The position numbers and the translations under genes were made by a program. Under the pieces are notes generated by a model, which ran no database searches, was not told the DNA's origin, and saw only the letters and a program-made list of their open reading frames with translations. From positions 18,196,833 through 18,260,832 of the forward strand of contig NC_092189.1 of the NCBI RefSeq assembly GCF_043641665.1: DNA of 64,000 bases. Reading direction: 5' to 3'. The DNA comes from Enoplosus armatus (Eukaryota; Chordata; Actinopteri; Centrarchiformes; Enoplosidae). Below, in pieces: positions 50,208 to 61,900 of the stretch. Each line of letters begins with the position of its first letter. The stretch's first letter is position 1.

Positions 50208-52052
50208 CTAATCCAACCAAAAGGCCTTGACAGCAGCGTAGATCCTCTCTCTCTCCGCTGCTTTTGCACCCCTCGCTCCACCACTGCCGGTTTTCATCAC
50301 GGTGAAGACGACAGCGGAATAAACAGATGTGTCATGATCTCTCTGAGAAAATATATGGCAAATTTTGTGAGATGACGATATCACGGAAAATACATTTAAA
50401 GAAGAAAAAGAAAATAACTTTTCTGAAGGTTAATCTTACTCTTAAATTTCTTGAATGCTGATTTTGATGTCCACCAGTAGTTGCAGTGCCTGTTGACCAA
50501 ACAATGAGAAATGTATTATAAAATGTGCTGTAAATACAGACAATAACAACAAATAAAGATTAGCAAAAAAGGATTCAATTTCTCCAAATCAGAGAGGAAC
50601 TGTTCTGTAAGTTGACTTATACTCAGCACTAATGTGAAACCAGTGAACTGGTGGAATAAGGTGTAAGTAATGTTTTCTTACCATTGCAACAATCCCAAGC
50701 CTTTATGGAAGAAATGAGAAAAGCTATAACAATCAGACTTATAGCCAAAGCAGCACAGAGCAGAATCAGAACTGTTCTCTCCCACATGTTGAGTCCTGAA
50801 ACAATATGAAAAGGAGCAAATAATGAAAGTTTACTGTTATTTTGATGTTTGAATGCATTAGAAACAAATGTTTTGTGATACATGATCTTAATGGATTCTA
50901 CCAGATTCAAAATGAATGATTTTTATGGACATGTTCTGCTTCTCTGTTACCTTCAATGTCCGGTTTTGTTCCATGTCCAAATAATATCTCTCCACATGCG
51001 GCCACAGCGCAGTAATAAGTCCCAGCATCAGAGGAGCTGACCTTCTTAGAGAAGCTGTAGACACATTTCTGTGGAGAGCGTGCGTCAGGACTCTTCTCAC
51101 ATTCATCACCACTGTTTCCGTGAGCGAAAATGACACTGGGATGAGATCCATCTGATCCGGCTCTGAACCAGGACACACTGTGATCTCCTGGACATGTCTT
51201 GTTCTCAGAGTGAGAGAGGACTGAACACTGCAGAGTCACTGAGTCTCCTGGACGGACTGGATCAGATGGAGGGACGTGAATGACGGCAGTGATATCAGGT
51301 TCTGGTCCTGGGAAATACAAATGTGAAAATAAACATGTGATATTCACTTCAATGAAAAGAAAAGTAGTTAAAAATATGAATTCATATACATAAACTTACT
51401 TTCCTGTAAATTATGGAAACATGTACTACCTTTACACATACATGTAGGAAAATTTAACTGTGTGACCTGCTGTTATAAATGGTGTTTGATGTAAGCATGA
51501 TGGTTAAATCTTTAAAGGAATGTGAAATGTCTGGTTGTGGTATTTTATTTACCTTTAATACTCAGAAATGTTCCTTTCAAAAATGTCATTTTGAGCTTGT
51601 CTACTTTTATACAGTAATAAACTCCAATATCGCTTAGCTTTGTGTTATTAATATGCAGAACAAATGATCCAGGCTCTTGTTTTGATGTAATTCGAGGAGT
51701 CTCGTTAACACCAGAATAATTAAAGGAATATGTTCCTCCCAAGAATTCAGGTAAGTTTCCAGAAACAAGCCTGATCCAAAATAATTTTGCTGAATGATCA
51801 GATGTCTGGCGGGTACACGACAAAGTCCCATCATCTCCAACACCAACAGTCTTCGTCACAAAGATCAGATCATCTGTGCATCCTAAAAATAAAATGAAAT
51901 GGAGCAGTGATTAACAGCAGAGATAGATTCATATATGCCCTGTGCTAAGTTGATGCAAGAAGATGACAATGTATTTGAAATATATATTGAAAAAACTTTA
52001 TATACTTACGCCCAACTCTGAGCATCAGCAGCAAATAAAATACGACCAGCAT
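50208..52052 (-). CDS. nitr: Receptor F: NITR-type Ig receptor, type-2 ITIM tail
   Basis: Minus-strand exons: 52010-52052 leader, 51553-51882 V domain, 50951-51307 second Ig domain, 50682-50795 transmembrane, 50440-50489 linker, 50208-50342 tail; 342 residues, intact. The V domain has GDDGTLSC, where a glycine replaces the valine of the B strand seen in the other five; this may weaken the fold. Its CDR2-like loop SFNYSGVNET and CDR3-like VDKLKMTFL are identical to receptor A. The second domain keeps six cysteines and FGHGTKPDIE. The linker differs slightly (TATTGGHQNQHSRNLR). The tail has the SVYSAV ITIM and IYAAV. Upstream DNA is type 2. Confidence 0.86.
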
Positions 52053-52210
52053 TTCCTTGTTAATCCACTTGAGACAACAGTTAAATTAGACCGTATTAGA
52101 AGATGATTCACCTTAATGTAACCATATGAAGTGGGAGGGAACAATTTCAGAGCAATCTCATTGGTCTCTTGTTATGTTGGCCAATGTCACTGTACCACCA
52201 CAGTGGAAAT
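52053..52210 (-). promoter_or_regulatory. Putative promoter of receptor F
   Basis: Conserved CCAAT pair: attgg on + at 52160-52164 and ccaat on + at 52181-52185. Confidence 0.5.
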
Positions 52211-53935
52211 AATCTCAACTTTCCAACCTAAACACATGAAACAACAGCAACAGCAAGCTTTTGTTTCATGTTTCATGGTGGGTTTCTATAACTGACACTG
52301 AGCGTAAACACAACAGATGATTTGATGTGAACTACTGTAATCCAAAATAATTTGGTTTCCTTTATATTTTCACTTCATGTTGATGGATTTTTCAGCTGAT
52401 ATTCACCAATATGCTCACACTGTTCAAAATGACATGTCATTTCACCTTGTGGGGGTCATGAATTAAGAGAGTTTCCCTGAACAACAGGGGCAGGAAGAAG
52501 ATCTTTAGTCTGTTGTTTTTATTGACTATATTACCATATTTTTGAATTGTAGCCTGATTTCCAGAAAGCCTTAAATAGATAGACTAGACATTCTGGTAAC
52601 CTGGCAAATGTAAGTTCTGTACTCATATAAGTTTTCTCTCTGCTTTTGTTCTCCACCAACTCCTGACAGACAGAAATATCCGTCTCTCTTGCTGCTAAAT
52701 GCTCCACTATGCTCACTAGCTGGCAGCTAACTCTGTCAGTCTGCTGTTTGGTGCTGCGCAGGTAGCGTACAGTCGGTTTATCAGAACTTTTTACTGTAAA
52801 TAGAGGTGTTCAGTAACTGATAGCAGGTGCTATCTTTTCACTGATCCATGGATATTGTTCCTGTCCAACATGACTGACTAACTAATCATTGTTTGCTCCA
52901 TTAATCCAATCACACTCACAATCAAATCAGAAGAAGTGAAACGATGTCTTTCCAAACAAAACCTCATGACCAGTGGTGATCAAATGTTCAATGCCATTTT
53001 GTTTTACAGCCTGGTTAAGGTTAGGCAACTAAACTACTTGGTTATGGTTAGAAAAATGTCATTAAGACGGCTAATTAAAGTCCCTGCAGATTAAAGTCCA
53101 CCCACATACGTGTTTTCATTTCTGTTGTTGAATTAGACCTCTTCTCACAACTGTGTGTGTGTGTTCAAACTGCACTTGACTGACATATCTTGACCCTTCT
53201 TTTGGTTTTGTTGCACCTGTTAGAGTGGGACAACATACACCTTCATCATGCTCAGTACTACATCAACTTCTGATGACAGGTAATTCACAGCGTCACTTCA
53301 CCCGACTTCCACCTCAGACAGGGTAATTCACAACAGCTGTGTGGGTATGCAGGGTCTTTAAAGTCATGGTCAGGCTCTTCACCATGCTAAATTGCACATT
53401 GCAGTAGTTCCTACATTGGCAATAACATTAGCACTGGATGCATGATGCACTGCAAAAAAGTACATGTAATTCCTTGAGAGACTGGACTCACGACTACTTT
53501 ACATATTTCTGTTCAATCATTTACATTTAATGACTGTAGGATGTATAAATCGAAACTCAAGCCATTGTAACTGTTAAAGTAACACTCAACATAAAATAGC
53601 GACATTTCTGGTTATCCTGTAGCTTTGTGGCTAGAGCACGGCTTTAACCCTTGTAGGGTTGGGGGTTAAATAAGATTTGATCGAAACATCATCTGCTCTC
53701 TCATTTCATCACTCCCATCCTTTGATGAAAATCAGATGACGAAAAGATGAGCTTTACAAGAAAGCCACTTTTGTTCACTACATAAGTCGTCATTTTACAG
53801 AATGCATTGAAATAGCCTTTAATTATAAATGTTTCATGTGTAATACATCTCTAAATACAGTGTAAGAGCCTATGTTATGTCTCCAAATCAAAATTTCAAA
53901 TAAAATAACTAATAATTGATAATAAAAAGACTTAT
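52211..53935. other. Type-2 intergenic DNA upstream of receptor F
   Basis: Homologous to the intervals upstream of A, C and D. Includes the 296-bp segment at 53455-53750. No gene is seen. Confidence 0.65.
53455..53750 (+). mobile_element. 296-bp segment with tRNA-like motif, copy F
   Basis: Same ends and length as 32037-32332. Confidence 0.45.
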
Positions 53936-53936
53936 A

Positions 53937-54195
53937 CAGCCATTTGCAGTGATGCTCATGGGCAGAGGAGCCATCTTAAATATTGTGTGAGCCGGCCAAT
54001 TCAGATGCGCCACATCATCAATGATGACCCGCCCATCAGCAGGAAGAGCACAGCATACAGAGTTGGGGAGGGCTGTGAAACCATCCATCCTCTGCACTCG
54101 CTTCACTTCTTCTCAGGGGGCTGGTGAAAGGCGGCAGCAGAGCGCCTCTCTCACAGTATCACAGGAACACATGGAGGCCATGAAGAGTTTCTGAC
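53937..54195. repeat. Recurrent cluster block, copy 6
   Basis: Copy of the 2341-2622 block with two small deletions: about 24 bp near 54033 and about 8 bp before catggaggcc. Confidence 0.75.
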
Positions 54196-55985
54196 CTGCA
54201 TATTTTTATCTGAGGGAGGGAACTCATGTCAACCTGGGAGAAAACCACAAATGTACATTTCCAAAACAGAGTGGAAGTTTGTTGCCTAACTTCAACAACT
54301 TAAAGATGTACAGAGAATGAAAATAGATAGACAACATATCTTTCTATATCTATCTATCAATCCTTCTGGTTTGTGGCCATCATCAGGGTCAACATGTTGC
54401 TGACCACAACCCAAAACACGCTGGTTTGACAACAAAGATGTTCTTAATACTAAAAGTGTTGCAGCAGGATTGTTGCAGTTTAAATCGATGCTTCCCTGAC
54501 ACAACGCTGTGTTCAGCCCGTGTACACATAACACACAAAACAAAAGCAGTGAATACTTTCATGTACTTTGTGTCCTGCTTTGTACCTTTACACACAAACA
54601 GACACATATAAACACACATTCACAGTCACCGCTGACAAACAAATGAAGCATGGAAACTTCAGCATTGTTGTGGTTGGGCTTCACACTAAGGTGTGGACAC
54701 GAAGGGTCTTTTCTCTCTCTCTCACTCTGTGTTTTAACCTCAGGAAGCTGTACTTGTGCTGCTCTTTTACCTTTTTTAAAACGACAAGTGGAATAACACT
54801 AAATTATTGATTAATATCAACATCACAACAACTTACAGGAGTAGTTAAAGGGTGCAGGGTGTTGGACACACACACCCACCCAGTCACGCCAAGTCATGAC
54901 CATTTTTCATCCAACTTTTTTGCCGTCTGGTGCTTTTCATTGGTAGTTGCTGTCAGAGGGGGGAGGTGTTAATCATTCACTGGTCCCACCCTGGTTCTTT
55001 TTAACTGTGATCTGAAGTTACATTGACCTGATTATCTGCAAATAGGTTTAACAGCTTTGCTAAAGTCACTTGGCACAGTGATGGACTTGCAGCCTGTCCA
55101 AATAAATGCTGAATAAATCAATATTTACATTAAAATTAAAACAAAACGTGAACTAACATGGTGATTTTATATTTTAAGATTGCAAATGCATACGGTTGTA
55201 ATGGTTGCATCTTTAAAAACACAAGAGACATTATCTGTACTTTAAATGAGCATGTGAAGAAGAAAGCAAAACAATGATTTCAATGTGTTCAACTAAAATT
55301 AGCCTGCTGAAGCCTCATGTAGCTCTTCCCTCACTACACATCCTGTTGAAGCCCATAGTCAGGTCTGTTCTGAGTAAACAGCCTTGATGGTGGGTCAAAG
55401 GGCGGAGAAACGGCCCACCGCAGCTTCTGTCAGTGTAGCTGTTGCATGTGGCTTTGCTTGTTGTTCTCAGGACAGACATGCAGAATGCCTTTACAAAGTG
55501 CTGTGAGACCAGAAAGACGGCGGGGGTTCATTCATTTGAGTTGTTGCCTCCTGATATTTTTTTTATACTGTCTATTTTCTCAACACATTTTTAACAAAAA
55601 CAGGTTATTTGTGTCTACAACATATGTGTTTTTGTTTGTCATGCTTCTGTCTGCAGTTGAGTGATGTTGTGGTGGACAGATACACAGCAGGTCACTGTGA
55701 AAACCACTGACTGCCTGTCTGTTAGTCTCTCCCTCTCTTTACCATTTTGTGTCTCTGTGCACACGTGACAAAAATATAGTGAAACCAAAGCTGACTTTTT
55801 TCACAGCAGACATTTAGACGTGTTAAACATGTGCAACTAGTAACATTATTAATAGCTGCATTGCTAGAATGGCCCATCCTTAATGTTGTTTGTCAAAATG
55901 TCTGTTGTGGAAAAAGGTCTATGAACCTGATGAAGAAAACAACCTGCTCAAGAGTGCCTGCAAGAGTTTCAAGATTTAGGGTAGC
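54196..55985. other. Intergenic DNA right of receptor F
   Basis: Contains the CTGATGA repeat (core 54380-54386) and DNA homologous to 11556-13360. It is cut at about 55978, where the LINE-satellite segment begins. No receptor exon follows. No gene is supported. Confidence 0.6.
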
Positions 55986-56001
55986 TAGGGTTAGCTAGCA
56001 T

Positions 56002-56918
56002 CGCTGCCCTCCTTAATTTCTAATAGACAAATGTTTGAACATCTGTGGCAAAATAACACCAGGGATGTCTGGAGAGGACTTAAGAAGATCTCTGGACATG
56101 GAAAAGGTGAGGGGAGACACCAGGACAGTGGAGACAGGGACTGGGCTAACCAACTGAACCTGTTTTTCATCAGATTCGATTTGGACATTGAGGAGGTGGA
56201 GAACTACAAATTCCTGGGTGTTCTCCTGAACAATAAACTGGACTGGTCTGACCACACTCAGGCCCTGTACAAGAAGGGTCAAAGCCACCTCCACCTGCTG
56301 AGGAGGCTGAGGTCCTTCGGTGTGTGCAGGAAACTGCTCCGGACTTTTTATGACACTATGGTAGCTTCGGCTATCTTCTAAGCTGTGGTCTGCTGGGGGG
56401 GGGGGGGCAGCACAGACAGGGACAGGAGGAGGCTCAATAGACTGATTAGGCGAGCCAGCTCTGTTCTGGACTGCCCGCTGAACTCCATTGAGGAGGTGGA
56501 GGAGAGGAGGATGTTAGCCAAGCTCACATCCATCATGGACAACACCTCTCACCCCCTGCACGAGACTGTGGGGGCCCTGAGCAGCTCCTTCAGCAGCAGA
56601 CTGTTACACCCACGGTGTAAGAAGGAGCGCTACCGCAGGTCGTTCATTCCTACGGCTATAAGACTGTTTAACTGCACAGAAATCTGCACAATTTGTACAT
56701 ACTTTATATTTTCCGTGTATATATTTATTTTTGTCCCCCATATTTTTTATATCTGTATTTATTATTTTTATATTGTTTTTCTTTTTTTAAGAAATACTTG
56801 TAATTCTTATTGACACGGTGCTTGTCTGCTGTGTGTTTCTGCACCTTTCTGTCTTTGCTGCTGTGACTTGTGAATTTCCCCGCTGTGGGATGAATAAAGT
56901 CTAATTCGAAGTCTTCTT
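56002..56918 (+). mobile_element. Internally deleted LINE, copy 2
   Basis: Same structure as 14917-15835: pre-RT and post-RT segments joined without an RT core (56031-56381), the same stop, then the C-terminal frame (56385-56813). The G-run is 13 long here (56395-56407) instead of 19. Homology with copy 1 continues beyond the 3' end, so the pair arose by segmental duplication, not by two insertions. Confidence 0.8.
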
Positions 56919-57184
56919 TTCATGATTTCAAAACTTCTTTGTTTGTTTACCTTAAATATACTTGCTCTTGGTTTTTTATTTTTTATTTCATTTACCTTAA
57001 TTTTCAGTCAATAAGTAGTCCAAATATTTAACTACAATGTTTTTTGGCCTGTTCATTTATTTTATTTTTCGATTATTGTTCGTACTTATGACACCGTATG
57101 TGTACGTCCATGTTGATGTTAGTATGTTAATTGTTTTCGTGTCGCTAGATTGTTTAATTTATTATCAGTATTACTGGCAATGAA

Positions 57185-57232
<48 letters not shown>

Positions 57233-58030
57233 ATGTTTGCGTGTGTCATTGTGACGGTCACAGAATTCTGTAGCGGCTTTGATGTCTTATTGCATCAACC
57301 GCCATTCTAGAACCTTGGAGAAGTTGCCCTTAGTGACACTCAGTCAGTCACAGCTTCAGAAGTGAAATGCAGCTGGACGAGACAGGACGTGGATTTCATT
57401 TAGGAGGAAACAATGACCAGGACAGATTGGCAGGATGATTTTCAAGGGAGAGAGGAGCATCTGCTGAGTGAATGGACAAGAGGAAACATCAGGAAATTGC
57501 TTTGGGAAGGGATCTCTTGGCGGACAATATGCAGAGGAGGAACAACTAAAGCGACCAACTCTTCTTTCAAGGCGCGTATGGAAATGTGAGTACTATTTTA
57601 AGATATACTTGATGTGAACGTATCCTTTAACTTGGATAGAACTGTAACCAAGCTGTTTGTGTTTGGCTAGTGTTAAGAGCATTCAATTTTATGCATTTGC
57701 TTGAGTTTGACGTTAGAGGAGCAAGATTGTGTGTATTCCCATGATGGTTCTTATGAATATCAATGACAACTTCTTAGTTGGTCTTGTGTTGGAAGTACAA
57801 TACAATTAGAGATTTTGGAAGCAATTACCTGTCAGTGTAATGTAATCGACAGGAAACCTTTCAGTATTTAAGTGGTAGTACCTTTTGGTTTTGAATTGTG
57901 GCATGTTGGTATAAAAGGTTAGCATTAGGACTTTGAAAGTTAAGATTTAAGGACTTTGTCCTTCACAAACTACTCGGCTGAATTCCAAAACCCAAAATTA
58001 AGTGTGAACATTTTACATTTGTTGTGCTGG
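56919..58030. other. Satellite-flanking DNA, second copy
   Basis: Homologous to 15836-16940, with a longer (GT)n tract (57187-57230). No gene is supported. Confidence 0.6.
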
Positions 58031-58905
58031 CTGACTTATTGATTGTGGAAGTTTTTGCATATCAGTTGAAGTTTTGCAGTCATTGTCCTGCTTGACATAT
58101 TGATTGTGGAAGTTATTGCATATCAGTTGAAGTTTTGCATTCATTGTGCTGCACATTGATTGTGGAAGTTATTGCATAACAGTTGAAGTTTTGCAGTCAT
58201 TGTGCTGCACATTGATTGTGGAAGTTATTGCATATCAGTTGAAGTTTTGCAGTCATTGTCCTGCTTGACATATTGATTGTGGAAGTTATTGCATGTCAGT
58301 TGAAGTTTTGCAGTCATTGTGTTGCTTGACATATTGATTGTGGAAGTTATTGCATATCAGTTGAAGTTTTGCAGTCATTGTGTTGCTTGACATATTGATT
58401 GTGGAAGTTATTGCATATCAGTTGAAGTTTTGCAGTCATTGTTCTGCTTGACATATTGATTGTGGAAGTTATTGCATATCAGTTGAAGTTTTGCATTCAT
58501 TGTGCTGCACATTGATTGTGGAAGTTATTGCATATCAGTTGAAGTTTTGCAGTCATTGTCCTGCTTGACATATTGATTGTGGAAGTTATTGCATATCAGT
58601 TGAAGTTTTGCAGTCATTGTCCTGCTTGACATATTGATTGTGGAAGTTCTTGCATATCAGTTAAAGTTTTGCAGTCATTGTCCTGCTTGACATATTGATT
58701 GTGGAAGTTATTGCATATCAGTTGAAGTTTTGCAGTCATTGTCCTGCTTGGCATATTGATTGTGGAAGTTATTGCATATCAGTTTAAGTTTTGCAGTCAT
58801 TGTCCTGCTTGGCATATTGATTGTGGAAGTTATTGCATATCAGTTGAAGTTTTGCTGTCATTGTCCTGCTTGACATATTGATTGTGGAAGTTATTGCATA
58901 TTAGT
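58030..58905. repeat. 61-bp tandem satellite array, second copy
   Basis: About 14 monomers of the same 61-bp unit as 16940-18256, including short gctgcacattga variants. Runs into the first 198-bp repeat. Confidence 0.92.
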
Positions 58906-61900
58906 GCAACATATTGTTGTATGGGTGGCGTTTTGGAGGTTAGCATGTGAGATTAGGAAATTTGAATCATGAATGTGGGCATCACATTCCCAGTCTCGAA
59001 TGCTGACTTTCAAAACGGAGAGCTTCACTTCGAAAAGCAGTTGTGAAGTTTTGCAGCAATGTGCTGCGTGACATATTGATTGTGGAAGTTATTGCATATT
59101 AGTGCAACATATTGTTGTATGGGTGGCGTTTTGGAGGTTAGCATGTGAGATTAGGAAATTTGAATCATGAATGTGGGCATCACATTCCCAGTCTCGAATG
59201 CTGACTTTCAAAACGGAGAGCTTCACTTCGAAAAGCAGTTGTGAAGTTTTGCAGCAATGTGCTGCGTGACATATTGATTGTGGAAGTTATTGCATATTAG
59301 TGCAACATATTGTTGTATGGGTGGCGTTTTGGAGGTTAGCATGTGAGATTAGGAAATTTGAATCATGAATGTGGGCATCACATTCCCAGTCTCGAATGCT
59401 GACTTTCAAAACGGAGAGCTTCACTTCGAAAAGCAGTTGTGAAGTTTTGCAGCAATGTGCTGCGTGACATATTGATTGTGGAAGTTATTGCATATCAGTT
59501 GAAGTTTTGCATTCATTGTGCTGCACATTGATTGTGGAAGTTATTGCATATCAGTTGAAGTTTTGCAGTCATTGTCCTGCTTGACATATTGATTGTGGAC
59601 GTTATTGCATATTAGTGCAACATATTGTTGTATGGGTGGCGTTTTGGAGGTTAGCATGTGAGATTAGGAAATTTGAATCATGAATGTGGGCATCACATTC
59701 CCAGTCTCGAATGCTGACTTTCAAAACGGAGAGCTTCACTTCGAAAAGCAGTTGTGAAGTTTTGCAGCAATGTGCTGCGTGACATATTGATTGTGGAAGT
59801 TATTGCATATTAGTGCAACATATTGTTGTATGGGTGGCGTTTTGGAGGTTAGCATGTGAGATTAGGAAATTTGAATCATGAATGTGGGCATCACATTCCC
59901 AGTCTCGAATGCTGACTTTCAAAACGGAGAGCTTCACTTCGAAAAGCAGTTGTGAAGTTTTGCAGCAATGTGCTGCGTGACATATTGATTGTGGAAGTTA
60001 TTGCATATTAGTGCAACATATTGTTGTATGGGTGGCGTTTTGGAGGTTAGCATGTGAGATTAGGAAATTTGAATCATGAATGTGGGCATCACATTCCCAG
60101 TCTCGAATGCTGACTTTCAAAACGGAGAGCTTCACTTCGAAAAGCAGTTGTGAAGTTTTGCAGCAATGTGCTGCGTGACATATTGATTGTGGAAGTTATT
60201 GCATATTAGTGCAACATATTGTTGTATGGGTGGCGTTTTGGAGGTTAGCATGTGAGATTAGGAAATTTGAATCATGAATGTGGGCATCACATTCCCAGTC
60301 TCGAATGCTGACTTTCAAAACGGAGAGCTTCACTTCGAAAAGCAGTTGTGAAGTTTTGCAGCAATGTGCTGCGTGACATATTGATTGTGGAAGTTATTGC
60401 ATATTAGTGCAACATATTGTTGTATGGGTGGCGTTTTGGAGGTTAGCATGTGAGATTAGGAAATTTGAATCATGAATGTGGGCATCACATTCCCAGTCTC
60501 GAATGCTGACTTTCAAAACGGAGAGCTTCACTTCGAAAAGCAGTTGTGAAGTTTTGCAGCAATGTGCTGCGTGACATATTGATTGTGGAAGTTATTGCAT
60601 ATTAGTGCAACATATTGTTGTATGGGTGGCGTTTTGGAGGTTAGCATGTGAGATTAGGAAATTTGAATCATGAATGTGGGCATCACATTCCCAGTCTCGA
60701 ATGCTGACTTTCAAAACGGAGAGCTTCACTTCGAAAAGCAGTTGTGAAGTTTTGCAGCAATGTGCTGCGTGACATATTGATTGTGGAAGTTATTGCATAT
60801 TAGTGCAACATATTGTTGTATGGGTGGCGTTTTGGAGGTTAGCATGTGAGATTAGGAAATTTGAATCATGAATGTGGGCATCACATTCCCAGTCTCGAAT
60901 GCTGACTTTCAAAACGGAGAGCTTCACTTCGAAAAGCAGTTGTGAAGTTTTGCAGCAATGTGCTGCGTGACATATTGATTGTGGAAGTTATTGCATATTA
61001 GTGCAACATATTGTTGTATGGGTGGCGTTTTGGAGGTTAGCATGTGAGATTAGGAAATTTGAATCATGAATGTGGGCATCACATTCCCAGTCTCGAATGC
61101 TGACTTTCAAACCGGAGAGCTTCACTTCGTAAAGCAGTTGTGAAGTTTTGCAGCAATGTGCTGCGTGACATATTGATTGTGGAAGTTATTGCATATTAGT
61201 GCAACATATTGTTGTATGGGTGGCGTTTTGGAGGTTAGCATGTGAGATTAGGAAATTTGAATCATGAATGTGGGCATCACATTCCCAGTCTCGAATGCTG
61301 ACTTTCAAAACGGAGAGCTTCACTTCGAAAAGCAGTTGTGAAGTTTTGCAGCAATGTGCTGCGTGACATATTGATTGTGGAAGTTATTGCATATTAGTGC
61401 AACATATTGTTGTATGGGTGGCGTTTTGGAGGTTAGCATGTGAGATTAGGAAATTTGAATCATGAATGTGGGCATCACATTCCCAGTCTCGAATGCTGAC
61501 TTTCAAAACGGAGAGCTTCACTTCGAAAAGCAGTTGTGAAGTTTTGCAGCAATGTGCTGCGTGACATATTGATTGTGGAAGTTATTGCATATTAGTGCAA
61601 CATATTGTTGTATGGGTGGCGTTTTGGAGGTTAGCATGTGAGATTAGGAAATTTGAATCATGAATGTGGGCATCACATTCCCAGTCTCGAATGCTGACTT
61701 TCAAAACGGAGAGCTTCACTTCGAAAAGCAGTTGTGAAGTTTTGCAGCAATGTGCTGCGTGACATATTGATTGTGGAAGTTATTGCATATTAGTGCAACA
61801 TATTGTTGTATGGGTGGCGTTTTGGAGGTTAGCATGTGAGATTAGGAAATTTGAATCATGAATGTGGGCATCACATTCCCAGTCTCGAATGCTGACTTTC

